This document shows, piece after piece, positions 17,510 through 26,007 of a stretch of DNA of 64,000 bases. The translations under genes and the position numbers were made by a program. The notes beneath the pieces are model-generated. The model did not search any database and was not told the origin of the DNA. It saw nothing but the letters and a program-made list of their open reading frames with translations. The DNA is from Nitrospira sp. (GTDB taxonomy: Bacteria > Nitrospirota > Nitrospiria > Nitrospirales > Nitrospiraceae). Within the stretch, counting starts at the first letter, position 1; each line of letters starts with the position of its first letter. The DNA lies in NCBI GenBank assembly GCA_024330965.1, contig JANDJL010000002.1:1-64000 (forward strand), written 5' to 3'.

Positions 17510-17537
17510 ATACTAATTCTAAGTAGAACTATGTCAA
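17510..17537 (-). promoter_or_regulatory. Promoter with palindromic operator candidate for the NmrA-pirin operon
   Basis: On the minus strand a perfect TTGACA (17532-17537) and TAGTAT (17510-17515) are separated by 16 bases. The spacer contains the inverted repeat TTCTAAGTAGAA (17517-17528). A repressor bound there would block polymerase; HxlR/QorR/MarR-type regulators use such sites in quinone-stress operons. No regulator gene is visible nearby. The first start codon is about 100 bases downstream. Confidence 0.6.
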
Positions 17538-17643
17538 GAGGGAAATGACTGAATGGCGATCTCGGAGCTACTCGACGGGAAACGCAAACCGAGGCGCGGT
17601 TGGCATGATTGTGTGACTTGACCAGGACGGTCGAAGCACTTTT

Positions 17644-18078
17644 TTACTGCCACCCTCCGACTTCGTGGCCTTTTCCCTTAAGACAGTGCGTCATCGCATC
17701 GGCATACGGAGGGTCCGGAACCAAGGGCTTGTAGGCGCCGCCGGCCAATCCAATAGCCAGTCCCAATCCAGCACCGGACGCCGCGCCGATTGCCACCCCA
17801 GCAAGGCCACCGATCACGCCGGCTGATGCTCCCATGGCACCGCCGAGCGTCACACCAAGCACCGCGCCGGTCGCGGCATTGGAGCCTTGATATGCGCCGG
17901 GATGAAGTCCTTCGCGCTCTACTTGCCTCCGGCAGGCAGCTATATCCTCCTGCGCCTTCTCTTTCCCGTAAAAGAGCAATTGCTTGGTCGGTCGCAACAC
18001 TGGTTCCGGCGCGGCGCAGGCCGTGAGCCATGAGATCACGAAAACGATCGCCAAGGAAGCGGGTGGTTTTTTCCTCAC
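17644..18078 (-). CDS. Glycine-zipper lipoprotein
   Basis: A 144-residue predicted lipoprotein: the signal peptide ends in LTACAAP (Cys 21). The middle (residues 70-115) is a Gly/Ala-rich glycine zipper (GAVLGVTLGGAMGASAGVIG and on) likely to insert in a membrane, and a conserved C-terminal Cys lies in HCLKGKGHEVGGWQ. The paralogue at 18249 shares the same plan, including an ED-x-x-x-CR motif after the signal and the KG-x-EV-x-GWQ end. It is probably envelope-located; no enzymatic function is suggested. Confidence 0.8.
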   Translation of the reverse strand: MRKKPPASLAIVFVISWLTACAAPEPVLRPTKQLLFYGKEKAQEDIAACRRQVEREGLHPGAYQGSNAATGAVLGVTLGGAMGASAGVIGGLAGVAIGAASGAGLGLAIGLAGGAYKPLVPDPPYADAMTHCLKGKGHEVGGWQ

Positions 18079-18248
18079 CCATTCAGCTTACCCGACGAAC
18101 GGACACAATCCGAGCACATTCCGTTTTCCACCGCCCGCCCCCTCCGTCATAAGGGGATTTCTTGTCGATCCCTGCAACATCGTTCCACTCCCCTTCACCA
18201 CCGCTCGATTGATCCCCAGGAAAACAACGTCCCGTTCCCCTCCTTCCG

Positions 18249-18686
18249 TCACTGCCAACCGGTCACCTCATACCCCTTTTCTTGGAGACAACGGTTGACG
18301 AAGTTTTTGTAGGCCGGAGGCGGCTCCGACGAACGGGACCCCACCGAGAACAGCCCGCTCAGAAATCCCCAGACAGCGCCGCTCGCCGCCCCAATCATCG
18401 ATCCCCGGCCGGCTGACCCGGATATCGCTCCGCCGACGGCACCACTCGCCGCCCCGACTCCGGCTCCCATCGCCGTCCGTTTGGCCACCTCCCCGGCCCT
18501 TCCGTTTCCTTCTTCAGCACCGGCCGCTTCGGCTTCTTTCCGACAGACTTCAATGTCCTCCTCCGCCGCCTCTCTCCCGACCGATTGAAGGTGGGCATTG
18601 GGATAAAGCACCGGTTTCGCCGTAGAGCAGGCTGTAAGAAGAACAACGCCCATTGCGATACACAGCCCCTTTCTCATTCTTCTCAT
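18249..18686 (-). CDS. Glycine-zipper lipoprotein (paralogue)
   Basis: A 145-residue predicted lipoprotein with lipobox LLTACST (Cys 20), a polar segment with AAEEDIEVCRKEAEAAG, a glycine zipper (MGAGVGAASGAVGGAISGSA and on) and a C-terminal CLQEKGYEVTGWQ. The same order of elements is seen in the gene at 17644, so the pair arose by duplication with strong divergence. The conserved Cys pair (CRKE and CLQEKG) could form a disulphide in the periplasm. It lies 7 bases after the DUF167 gene and is probably co-transcribed with it. Confidence 0.8.
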   Translation of the reverse strand: MRRMRKGLCIAMGVVLLTACSTAKPVLYPNAHLQSVGREAAEEDIEVCRKEAEAAGAEEGNGRAGEVAKRTAMGAGVGAASGAVGGAISGSAGRGSMIGAASGAVWGFLSGLFSVGSRSSEPPPAYKNFVNRCLQEKGYEVTGWQ

Positions 18687-18693
18687 AGCTTGA

Positions 18694-19008
18694 TCATCCC
18701 TTTCCTCGGGGTGGAATCAATCGAGCCAGCACCCACTCAGCCGATACCCCAGCGAGGTTGACTTGCTTCTGCCTGCTCGTCGCCCCGACCTGAATAGAAA
18801 TACGCCTCCGCGGAATCTCGCATCGTTCAGCCAGAAACCGGATCAGTTCCTCATTGGCCAAGCCATCAATCGGAGGAGCAGCCACACGAATCTTCACGGC
18901 GTCACCGTGCAAGCCGACGCACTCGGTATGGGCCGCCTTGGGCTGAATGTAAACCCGAAGTGTCACCCGCCCTTCGCTTTCCGAGGCAATGGCGGGACGG
19001 ATATCCAT
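18694..19008 (-). CDS. DUF167 (YggU family) protein
   Basis: A 104-residue protein of the YggU/DUF167 family. The hallmarks are VYIQPKAAHTECVGLHGDAV, then KIRVAAPPIDGLANEELIRFLA and the C-terminal RRISIQVGATSRQKQVNLAG. The length fits the family. The family is small, conserved and of unknown biochemical role. It lies between a CbbQ-type ATPase gene (31-base gap) and a lipoprotein gene. Confidence 0.92.
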   Translation of the reverse strand: MDIRPAIASESEGRVTLRVYIQPKAAHTECVGLHGDAVKIRVAAPPIDGLANEELIRFLAERCEIPRRRISIQVGATSRQKQVNLAGVSAEWVLARLIPPRGKG

Positions 19009-19039
19009 GGAACGGCCAGAGAGGTATGTTAGAGGTGCG

Positions 19040-19855
19040 TTAAAAGATGGCTTTCGCCAATTCCAGAATGCTGCGCTGCATATCCGGGTCGTCGGTGATC
19101 GGGCGGGCGATGGCGGCGTCGCAAGCCTGTTCCGCCGGCACCCCTTGTTTCATGAGGAGGCCAGCATAGATCAACAGTCTGGTGCTGACTCCCTCTTCCA
19201 GTCCATGGTTTTTGAGATTGCGGACCTTGCCGCCGAGTTTCACCAGACACTCGGCCAGGTCCCGGTCGATCCCTGCCTCTCGTTCGACCACCACTGTTTC
19301 AATCTCCGGTGGCGGATAATCGAACTCGATCGCCATGAACCGCTGCTTCGTGCTTTGTTTGAGATCCTTGAGAGCACTCTGATAGCCGGGATTATACGAG
19401 ATCACCAACATGAACTCGTCGGCGGCTTCGACAAGCTGGCCTTTTTTCTCGATCGGCAACACCCGGCGGTCGTCGCCCAAGGGATGGATGATCACCGTCG
19501 TGTCCTTCCGGGCCTCCACCACTTCATCGAGGTAGACGATCGCCCCGTGCTTAACGCCAATCGTCAGCGGGCCGTCCATCCACACGGTTTCTTGTCCTTG
19601 GAGCAGATAGCGTCCGACGAGATCCGAGGCCGTGAGGTCCTCATGGCAAGCGACCGTGATCAACGGCCGACCCAGCTTGTACGCCATATACTGAACGAAT
19701 CTGGTCTTGCCGCATCCCGTGGGTCCCTTGAGCATCACAGCCATTTTGTTGCGCGCCGCGATGGTGAAGAGACCGACCTCGCCGCGAACCTCGGCATAAA
19801 AGGGCTCCCGTTCGATCCGATAGCGCCCGATATCGATTTCTCGTCCCGATGACAT
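19040..19855 (-). CDS. CbbQ/NirQ/NorQ-type MoxR AAA ATPase
   Basis: A 271-residue AAA+ ATPase. Walker A GPTGCGKT is at residues 44-51, then [15 protein letters not shown], Walker [18 protein letters not shown] and sensor [11 protein letters not shown], all characteristic of the CbbQ/NorQ branch. The C-terminal CbbQ_C domain ([18 protein letters not shown]) is present. These chaperone-like ATPases activate RuBisCO, nitric oxide reductase or related enzymes together with a VWA-domain partner (CbbO/NorD). No such partner or client gene lies in the window, so its target is open. Confidence 0.92.
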   Translation of the reverse strand: MSSGREIDIGRYRIEREPFYAEVRGEVGLFTIAARNKMAVMLKGPTGCGKTRFVQYMAYKLGRPLITVACHEDLTASDLVGRYLLQGQETVWMDGPLTIGVKHGAIVYLDEVVEARKDTTVIIHPLGDDRRVLPIEKKGQLVEAADEFMLVISYNPGYQSALKDLKQSTKQRFMAIEFDYPPPEIETVVVEREAGIDRDLAECLVKLGGKVRNLKNHGLEEGVSTRLLIYAGLLMKQGVPAEQACDAAIARPITDDPDMQRSILELAKAIF

Positions 19856-19966
19856 GCGTCACGCTCTTTGGCCTGTAAAGACAGCTTCGTCCGCTTCGGC
19901 GAGCGACTGCGGGATCACGATAAACGGAACTGCGCGGGAAGATCAAGCACAAGCCCGAAGAGATCA

Positions 19967-22282
19967 TTACGCAACATTGGTCCGATCCAGTACTTCCCGT
20001 ACCTTTTGAGCTAAATGGACTGGAGTAAACGGTTTTTGGAGGAAATTGGTCTCCAGGTTCACCTCGCCTTTCTTAAAGACCGGATGGTCGGGGTACCCGG
20101 ACATATACAGCACCTTGGCCTCCGGTCGCAGCTCCGCCAGTTTGTCGGCCACCTCCGGCCCGCTCATTTGCGGCATCACGACATCGGTGATCAAGAGATG
20201 AATCGGCCCCACGTGTTTGGTCCCGACCAACAGCGCCTCGATGCCGTGTCGGGCCACCAGCACGTGATAGCCGTTCATCCGCAACGTCTCGTGCACGAGA
20301 CCACGCACGGCGGGGTCGTCCTCCACCAATAAAATCGTCTCCCGCCCTCGTTCCCGGCTCGTCTCCTGTTGAGCGGGGTCGCCCTCCTGTATCGGTTCGG
20401 CGGCCCGAGGAAAGAAGATCGTACAGGTCGTCCCCTGCCCCGGTTCGCTCTCTATTCCGATCATCCCTCCGCTCTGCCTCACAATACCGTACACCGTTGA
20501 GAGACCGAGCCCTGTCCCCTTTCCACTCTCCTTGGTCGTAAAAAACGGCTCAAATAAGTGGGCTTGTACCTCCTCGCTCATGCCGTGACCGGAGTCTTTG
20601 ATCGCCAGCATCACGTATGCGCCTTCCTCCAACATAATTTTTCCCCAGCGCGTCTCTTTGGTCACCGAGACATTTCGAGTCTCGATCGTTAACCGGCCGC
20701 CGGTCGGCATGGCATCCCGCGCGTTGACAGCCAGATTCATGATGACCTGCTCGATCTGTCCTAGATCGGCTTTGATCGGCCAGATCTCTTCCTCAAGATC
20801 TGTCCAAACTTCGATAATATCTTCACCGACCAGACGTCGCAGCATGCCGTCCATGTTCTTAATGACAGCGTTCAAATCGACGACCTTGGCCGACACAACT
20901 TGGCGCCGGCTGAACGCCAACAATTGTTTTGTGAGGCCGGCGGCCCGATCCGCTGCTTTTTTTACTTCTTCCATGTCCCGGCGCATGGGATCGCCTTGTG
21001 GAAGGCGGGCCAAAATCAATTCGTTGTACCCTCGGATGACCGTGAGCAAGTTGTTAAAATCGTGCGCGACGCCTCCGGCCAGCCGGCCGATCGCCTCCAT
21101 CTTCTGCGATTGCCGCAATTGCGCTTCCGCCTGATGCAAGGCTTCTTCGGCCCTCGCGCGCTCGCAGAATTGTCCGATTTTGAGACCGATGTCCGCCATC
21201 ATCTTCAGCAGCTCGTCGTCGGGCTCCTGGATGTGCCGGCTAAAAAATTCGATCACGCCCTCGACTTCGCCGCAAACGCGAATCGGAAATCCAAAGGCTC
21301 CGTGAAGCCCCTCTCGCATCGCCTCGGCGGATCGGGGGAAGGCAACGTCGGTCACAATATCCCTGACCCAAATCGGGGATCCTCTTTCCCAAATCCGGCC
21401 CGGAATCCCTTCGCCCCGTTGAAAGACCCTCCCCTCCGTCGCCTTGACGAATTCTTCCGGATTGTATGACGAGGCTCTCCACTGACAAAGAGCGCGTAAT
21501 ACCCCCGACTGTGCGTCCACTTTCCAAAAGAAACCCAGATCCCATTCCAAGCTGCTGCCGACCGCCTCCATGATTTGGGGAATGGCTTCTTGAAGGGATG
21601 TGGCCACGCTCAACACGCGGGTGACGGCATATTGCGCGGCCAGACGCCGTTCGGCCCTGCGACGCTCCGTAATGTCTCGGATGAAGGCACTGAAGATGTA
21701 CGATTCGCCGACACGGGCCGGCGACACTGACATTTCGACCGGAAATTCCCGGCCGTCTTTGTGTCGCGCCATGATCTCAATACGGCGATTCAAGATCGGT
21801 CCGACGCCGGTTTGGAGGTAGTGACGCAACCCCTGTCTATGGGCCTCGCGGGAAGCGGGCGGAATGACCGTCTCGGCGAGCGGGTGCCCCACCGCTTCCT
21901 CCCGCGTCCAGCCGAAAATGGCGGTCGCTTGGGCGTTCCACTCCGTCACAATGCCGGCGGAGTCGATGATGATCACCGCGTCCAGCGCCGTTTCAATGAT
22001 CGCCTGGTTTCGTTCCTGACTCTGCAACAGCGCCGTCTCGGCGGTCCTCGCCCAGGCGCTCTCCTGCTGAGCCTGGTGATACTCGGTCCGCAGGCGAAAC
22101 GCCGCCCACATCAGCAATCCCAGGAAGGGGAGCCAGACCGTCGCTCCGAAACCATGCAGCGTGTAGTCAAGGACAACGGTCCCAAGGGCCGCCGCGACGA
22201 CGGTCATCATGATCATGGGGCAGGTCATCGACCTTCTTCTTCCGGCCCCTCTCGGCGTTTGTGGGGGTGAGTGGGCGGTCAT
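19967..22282 (-). CDS. Hybrid sensor histidine kinase (PAS-GAF-HisKA-HATPase-REC)
   Basis: About 771 residues. One or two N-terminal membrane helices come first, then a PAS domain (NQAIIETALDAVIIIDSAGI), a GAF domain (LSVATSLQEAIPQIMEAVG), a HisKA box with GGVAHDFNNLLTVIRGYNEL (phospho-acceptor His), and an ATPase with NLAVNARDAMP and GTGLGLSTVYGIV. The C-terminal receiver domain has ILLVEDDPAVRGLV, LLITDVVMP and a KPF lysine. The architecture is that of self-contained hybrid kinases. The start is the ATG at 22282, which overlaps the upstream stop (ATGA), so translation is probably coupled. No dedicated output regulator is adjacent. Confidence 0.92.
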   Translation of the reverse strand: MTAHSPPQTPRGAGRRRSMTCPMIMMTVVAAALGTVVLDYTLHGFGATVWLPFLGLLMWAAFRLRTEYHQAQQESAWARTAETALLQSQERNQAIIETALDAVIIIDSAGIVTEWNAQATAIFGWTREEAVGHPLAETVIPPASREAHRQGLRHYLQTGVGPILNRRIEIMARHKDGREFPVEMSVSPARVGESYIFSAFIRDITERRRAERRLAAQYAVTRVLSVATSLQEAIPQIMEAVGSSLEWDLGFFWKVDAQSGVLRALCQWRASSYNPEEFVKATEGRVFQRGEGIPGRIWERGSPIWVRDIVTDVAFPRSAEAMREGLHGAFGFPIRVCGEVEGVIEFFSRHIQEPDDELLKMMADIGLKIGQFCERARAEEALHQAEAQLRQSQKMEAIGRLAGGVAHDFNNLLTVIRGYNELILARLPQGDPMRRDMEEVKKAADRAAGLTKQLLAFSRRQVVSAKVVDLNAVIKNMDGMLRRLVGEDIIEVWTDLEEEIWPIKADLGQIEQVIMNLAVNARDAMPTGGRLTIETRNVSVTKETRWGKIMLEEGAYVMLAIKDSGHGMSEEVQAHLFEPFFTTKESGKGTGLGLSTVYGIVRQSGGMIGIESEPGQGTTCTIFFPRAAEPIQEGDPAQQETSRERGRETILLVEDDPAVRGLVHETLRMNGYHVLVARHGIEALLVGTKHVGPIHLLITDVVMPQMSGPEVADKLAELRPEAKVLYMSGYPDHPVFKKGEVNLETNFLQKPFTPVHLAQKVREVLDRTNVA

Positions 22283-23778
22283 ACGTCGGATTCCGTGACA
22301 ATCCAATTCTCGATGATGGCGATGGGATGATAGTGTTGCTTGGCCGCGCGCAAGCCCGGCAGACCTGCGTCATCCATGGCATTAATGAACATCGCGCCTT
22401 TGGCGACCGCGGCGCGACAGGTCTCGCGGAACAGCCACTGGCTCAAACCGGGAATTGACCGGTCCGCCACTTCTATGAGCACGCACCAGGTACGCGGCGT
22501 CAACCAGTAGCCAAAGGTATACGCCTCAACTTTGTTGTCCAGAAGAGCCACCGTGCCGGACAGACCGATGCGCTCGTGTTCGGCGAACACCAGCGCATGG
22601 GCCGACAGGGCATCCTCAAGAAAAAGCGCTCCTGCTTCATCGAGAAACCCGGCCCGTTTCTGCTCTGCCCATCGTGTCAGCAAGGCCAGGCAGCCGTCCG
22701 CATCTTGCCCCCGATACGGCCGCGCGATGACAGTCCGTTCCCGCTCGACACGGTTGCAAAGCGCTCGCTGGGACTTGTAGCGGTCTCCAGCCAGCCCGGC
22801 GACATATCCAGCTTGGTACAAATAATCCCCTTCTTTCTGCCGGCATCGCAGCCCCAGCCGTTCTACCACCTCCTTCTGTGGGGTCATTACGTTTTCGATT
22901 CGGCTGGCCGAAGAAGATCCGTTCCATCGCCGCATGAGCGCAAACGCCTCCCCCACTGTCTCCTTCAGCGGTCTCGGCCCCAACGGAGGCAGCGGCATGA
23001 ACCAGCCGTCCGGCGATTGCGCGAAGAGAAAGAACGTTCCGCCCGATTCCATCCACCGGTATGGCAATTGAGTCGTCCAGACATAGTGATAAGGAAAGGC
23101 GTACGCAGCCAAGGCATCAAGACGTAGGAAGCCGGACGACTCTAGAGCCCGCGCGAACCGCGGCACGTCCGCCGGGGTGAGCGCGTGACAAAAAGAAGCA
23201 TCGCAATCTGCACCGGAGAGCCGAGCCGTCAGCAACGGTAGGGACCGCACGACCACCACGTCCTCTTGAAAAGGGCCGATCAATCGGGGATGGGCTGCAA
23301 TCATCTCGACCCACGAGTGCTTCTCCAGCCAACCGGCGACCTGCTCCGCATAGGCCGCAATCGCGGCGGGAACGGACTGGCCTAGATACGGACACTTGGC
23401 ATCCCATCCCAAAACCACCTCCTCATGCGCTTCATCCCACATCAACGCCAAGGGATAGAGCCGACAGTCTAACGGCCGCGCCTCGTAGATCGTGCAGCGC
23501 CCCGACGAGGTATCGAACGCTGGACAGATGTAGCCGTCACCAGTGGGATGGCGGATCAGATTGATCTGCGAGCCAGAAGGATCAGGGAAATGTTCCCGGG
23601 ACAGACCGGACGCCTCGGCTTGAGCGATTTCGCGCTCGGTAAAATAGGGGCGCAGAAAACTGTCGGCCTCTGGGAAACGGCAACAGACATCGCACCGGCT
23701 GCACGCCGAACCGGGCACGAATTGAGGCAGTGTCTTCAGCGACGCCGTCAACGGCGGGGATTCGCTCGCCAGGCCCAT
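22279..23778 (-). CDS. YkgJ-type cysteine cluster fused to a DUF2156/LPG-synthase-like domain
   Basis: A 499-residue protein. The N-terminal YkgJ zinc/iron-chelating domain has CSRCDVCCRFPE, then CPAFDTSSGRCTIYEARPLDCRLYP. After about residue 220 comes a GNAT-fold region like the C-terminal catalytic domain of phosphatidylglycerol lysyltransferases (AYAFPYHYVWTTQLPYRW, then IEVADRSIPGLSQWLFRETC). It may transfer an aminoacyl group or a similar moiety, with the cysteine cluster binding metal. The function is unproven. The fusion is notable because a lysine aminomutase and an ATP-grasp-like gene stand on the opposite strand nearby. It is upstream of the histidine kinase and overlaps it by 4 bases. 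Confidence 0.7.
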   Translation of the reverse strand: MGLASESPPLTASLKTLPQFVPGSACSRCDVCCRFPEADSFLRPYFTEREIAQAEASGLSREHFPDPSGSQINLIRHPTGDGYICPAFDTSSGRCTIYEARPLDCRLYPLALMWDEAHEEVVLGWDAKCPYLGQSVPAAIAAYAEQVAGWLEKHSWVEMIAAHPRLIGPFQEDVVVVRSLPLLTARLSGADCDASFCHALTPADVPRFARALESSGFLRLDALAAYAFPYHYVWTTQLPYRWMESGGTFFLFAQSPDGWFMPLPPLGPRPLKETVGEAFALMRRWNGSSSASRIENVMTPQKEVVERLGLRCRQKEGDYLYQAGYVAGLAGDRYKSQRALCNRVERERTVIARPYRGQDADGCLALLTRWAEQKRAGFLDEAGALFLEDALSAHALVFAEHERIGLSGTVALLDNKVEAYTFGYWLTPRTWCVLIEVADRSIPGLSQWLFRETCRAAVAKGAMFINAMDDAGLPGLRAAKQHYHPIAIIENWIVTESDV

Positions 23779-23985
23779 TGTGACTCATCATATCGTCCTA
23801 GGTCCTTGTGTCGCAAGCAACAAGCGTCTTCTATGCGACGATGATGAGACGATGATGAATGATATGCCTCGTCCACCGGGCGTTCCAGGATCTTCCTTGC
23901 TTTTCTCTCTCCCCCTCTGTTCCCTACATGCTCCGCGCCCTTCTCGAACATGTCATCCATGCCCTCTTGTCGAACCTCGAAACCC

Positions 23986-25644
23986 ATGTTAGCATTCGAC
24001 CTGTTTGTGCCTCCTGCGCATTTCAGACCAGCGGTCAAGAGGAACCTCTCCTTGGCTCAGACTGAATCTTGCTGTCCTTCACATCAAGAAGCCGAGACGG
24101 CGCTGAACCGTTGCCTTGCCATTCGTGAGCATCTTCGCTCCGCGAAGCTATTCTCGCAATCATCCGACCGTAAGCCATCAATTGAGCCGCTAGCGTCCGA
24201 ACATTCCTCTCCATCCTGGCGCATCAGCCCCCGCCCTTTGTTGTTATCCCAAGACCAATTCACATTTTTCAGGACGCTGGGGCCTCAGTTGTTTTCGTTC
24301 TATCGGGCGTTGAACCGCCTGTACCACGAAAGCGCCAAGGGAACCCGACCGACCTGGATCGCCCGCTATCTGGATCAAGGCAAGCCGGAAGGCTTGATCG
24401 CTTACAGCCGCATGAAACGGTTCCGGGAGTCGTTGCCGACCGTCATTCGGCCCGACGTCATTCCCACGCAGGACGGCATGATCATCACGGAGCTTGATTC
24501 GGTACCGGGCGGTATCGGCCTGACCGCCGCGATGAGTCACGCCTACGCCGATCATGACCTTGAGCACACGATGCCCAATGCGGCTCCCCGATATGAACTC
24601 ATCGGGGGCAAAAACGGGATGGTGCACGGCTTCGCCGCGATGCTGCGAGCGGCTCAACGACAGGACGGCTGTGTCGCTGTTGTCGTCTCCGAGGAAGCGA
24701 AAGACTACAGACCGGAAATGACCTGGCTGGCGACTCAACTCCGGCAAGAGGGCATGTCCGCCTGGTGCATCGAGCCGCGAGAACTCAGGTTTACCGAAGG
24801 GGCGCTGTCTCTGCAAATCGACGATGGCGAGCGGCGTGTCGGTCTCATCTACCGTTTTTACGAACTGTTCGATCTGCCCAATATCCCCAAAGCCGAACTG
24901 ATCCAGTACGCCGCCAAAAAAGAGTGGGTGACGGTCATACCCCCCTACAAACCGGCGCTGGAGGAAAAATCGGCCTTCGCGCTCCTTCATCATCCCGTGC
25001 TAAGATCCTATTGGGACAAGCAGCTCGGCGCCGACTGTTTTCTCCATCTGAGAACCATCATGCCGAGAACCTGGATCCTTGACCCGACGCCGATTCCTCC
25101 AACCGCCACCATTCCGGATCTCTACGTGGGGGAGCGCGCCGTTTCCGACTGGACCGATCTCGAAGCTGCCACTCAAAAGGAACGTCACTTTGTGATCAAG
25201 CCATCGGGGTTTTCGGAACTGGCCTGGGGAAGCCGAGGGGTGTCGATCGGACACGACCTCCCTCAGGCGGAGTGGGCCACCGCCCTGCGCCGAGCCCTCG
25301 CTTCTTTTCCGACAACCCCCCATGTATTGCAGGAATTCCACAAGGGGCGTTTGTTCGAAGTGGACTACTTGGACGAACGGACAGGGTCGATGGCTCGTAT
25401 GAGCGGGCGGGTTCGGCTGTCACCGTACTATTTCGTGACTGGCGAAGAGGTCCGACTGGCTGGTATCCTGGCAACGATCTGTCCGGCCGATAAGAAGATC
25501 ATCCACGGGATGCAGGACGCGGTGATGGCGCCCTGCGCTGTCGTCAACGACAACGATGTCACGTCGATGAACGGCGAAGACACGCGACGCACGCCGATAA
25601 CGGATGATCGGACCGACTCCCCGGGCAGAGAGCACCGCGTATAA
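23986..25644 (+). CDS. ATP-grasp-like hypothetical protein
   Basis: About 552 residues from the ATG at 23986 (an ATG at 23950 is possible). The second half looks like an ATP-grasp ligase: RHFVIKPSGFSELAWGSRGV (nucleotide-binding Lys and glycine loop), then HVLQEFHKGRLFEVDYLDE, and an RVRLSPYYF end. The first half has ELDSVPGGIGLTAAMSHAY, also seen in peptide/amine ligase-like proteins. It may join a carboxylate to an amine; substrate unknown. The N-terminal 90 residues are low in recognisable features. It is the first gene of a plus-strand run and is followed after 7 bases by the glutaredoxin-like gene. Confidence 0.6.
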   Translation: MLAFDLFVPPAHFRPAVKRNLSLAQTESCCPSHQEAETALNRCLAIREHLRSAKLFSQSSDRKPSIEPLASEHSSPSWRISPRPLLLSQDQFTFFRTLGPQLFSFYRALNRLYHESAKGTRPTWIARYLDQGKPEGLIAYSRMKRFRESLPTVIRPDVIPTQDGMIITELDSVPGGIGLTAAMSHAYADHDLEHTMPNAAPRYELIGGKNGMVHGFAAMLRAAQRQDGCVAVVVSEEAKDYRPEMTWLATQLRQEGMSAWCIEPRELRFTEGALSLQIDDGERRVGLIYRFYELFDLPNIPKAELIQYAAKKEWVTVIPPYKPALEEKSAFALLHHPVLRSYWDKQLGADCFLHLRTIMPRTWILDPTPIPPTATIPDLYVGERAVSDWTDLEAATQKERHFVIKPSGFSELAWGSRGVSIGHDLPQAEWATALRRALASFPTTPHVLQEFHKGRLFEVDYLDERTGSMARMSGRVRLSPYYFVTGEEVRLAGILATICPADKKIIHGMQDAVMAPCAVVNDNDVTSMNGEDTRRTPITDDRTDSPGREHRV

Positions 25645-25651
25645 ACTTAGC

Positions 25652-25987
25652 ATGCCCATCACGCTGTACCACGTAGACTGGTGCCCTGACTGTCTCGTCG
25701 TCCGTCGAAAACTGGCCGACTTGGGACTCGACTACCATGCCGTGATTGTCCCGGACATCAGACGACTGCGCACGCAGGTCCATCAAGTGTCGGGTCAATA
25801 CTATGTGCCGGTTCTCCAAGACGGAGACCTCGTCCTGACGGAGACTGCCGACATCCTGACCTATCTGGAGGAACGATACGGATCCGCCAGGACAAACGAT
25901 GGGACGACGCAATTCCGGTCGCAGGCGAGAACGACGCCGGCATCACCGGAAACCGGCGATGAGTATCCCTCGTGCCGAATCGACTGA
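25652..25987 (+). CDS. Glutaredoxin/GST N-terminal domain protein
   Basis: A 111-residue thioredoxin-fold protein. ITLYHVDWCPDCLVVRRKLADLGLDY is the active-site strand-helix with a CPDC motif, and YVPVLQDGDLVLTETADILTYLEERYG gives the cis-Pro, the glutathione-binding E-(T/S) pair and helix typical of glutathione S-transferase N-terminal domains. It may be a glutaredoxin-like reductase. The ATG at 25652 fits the fold better than the upstream one at 25604. The last 20 or so residues are poorly structured and overlap the region before the next gene. Confidence 0.8.
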   Translation: MPITLYHVDWCPDCLVVRRKLADLGLDYHAVIVPDIRRLRTQVHQVSGQYYVPVLQDGDLVLTETADILTYLEERYGSARTNDGTTQFRSQARTTPASPETGDEYPSCRID

Positions 25988-26007
25988 TTCCAACCAAAGG
26001 CCGAGTC

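Noticed and set aside
17483..17516. Plus-strand TTGACA with weak -10 near 17511
   Set aside because: It would transcribe into minus-strand genes only, and the -10 is poor.
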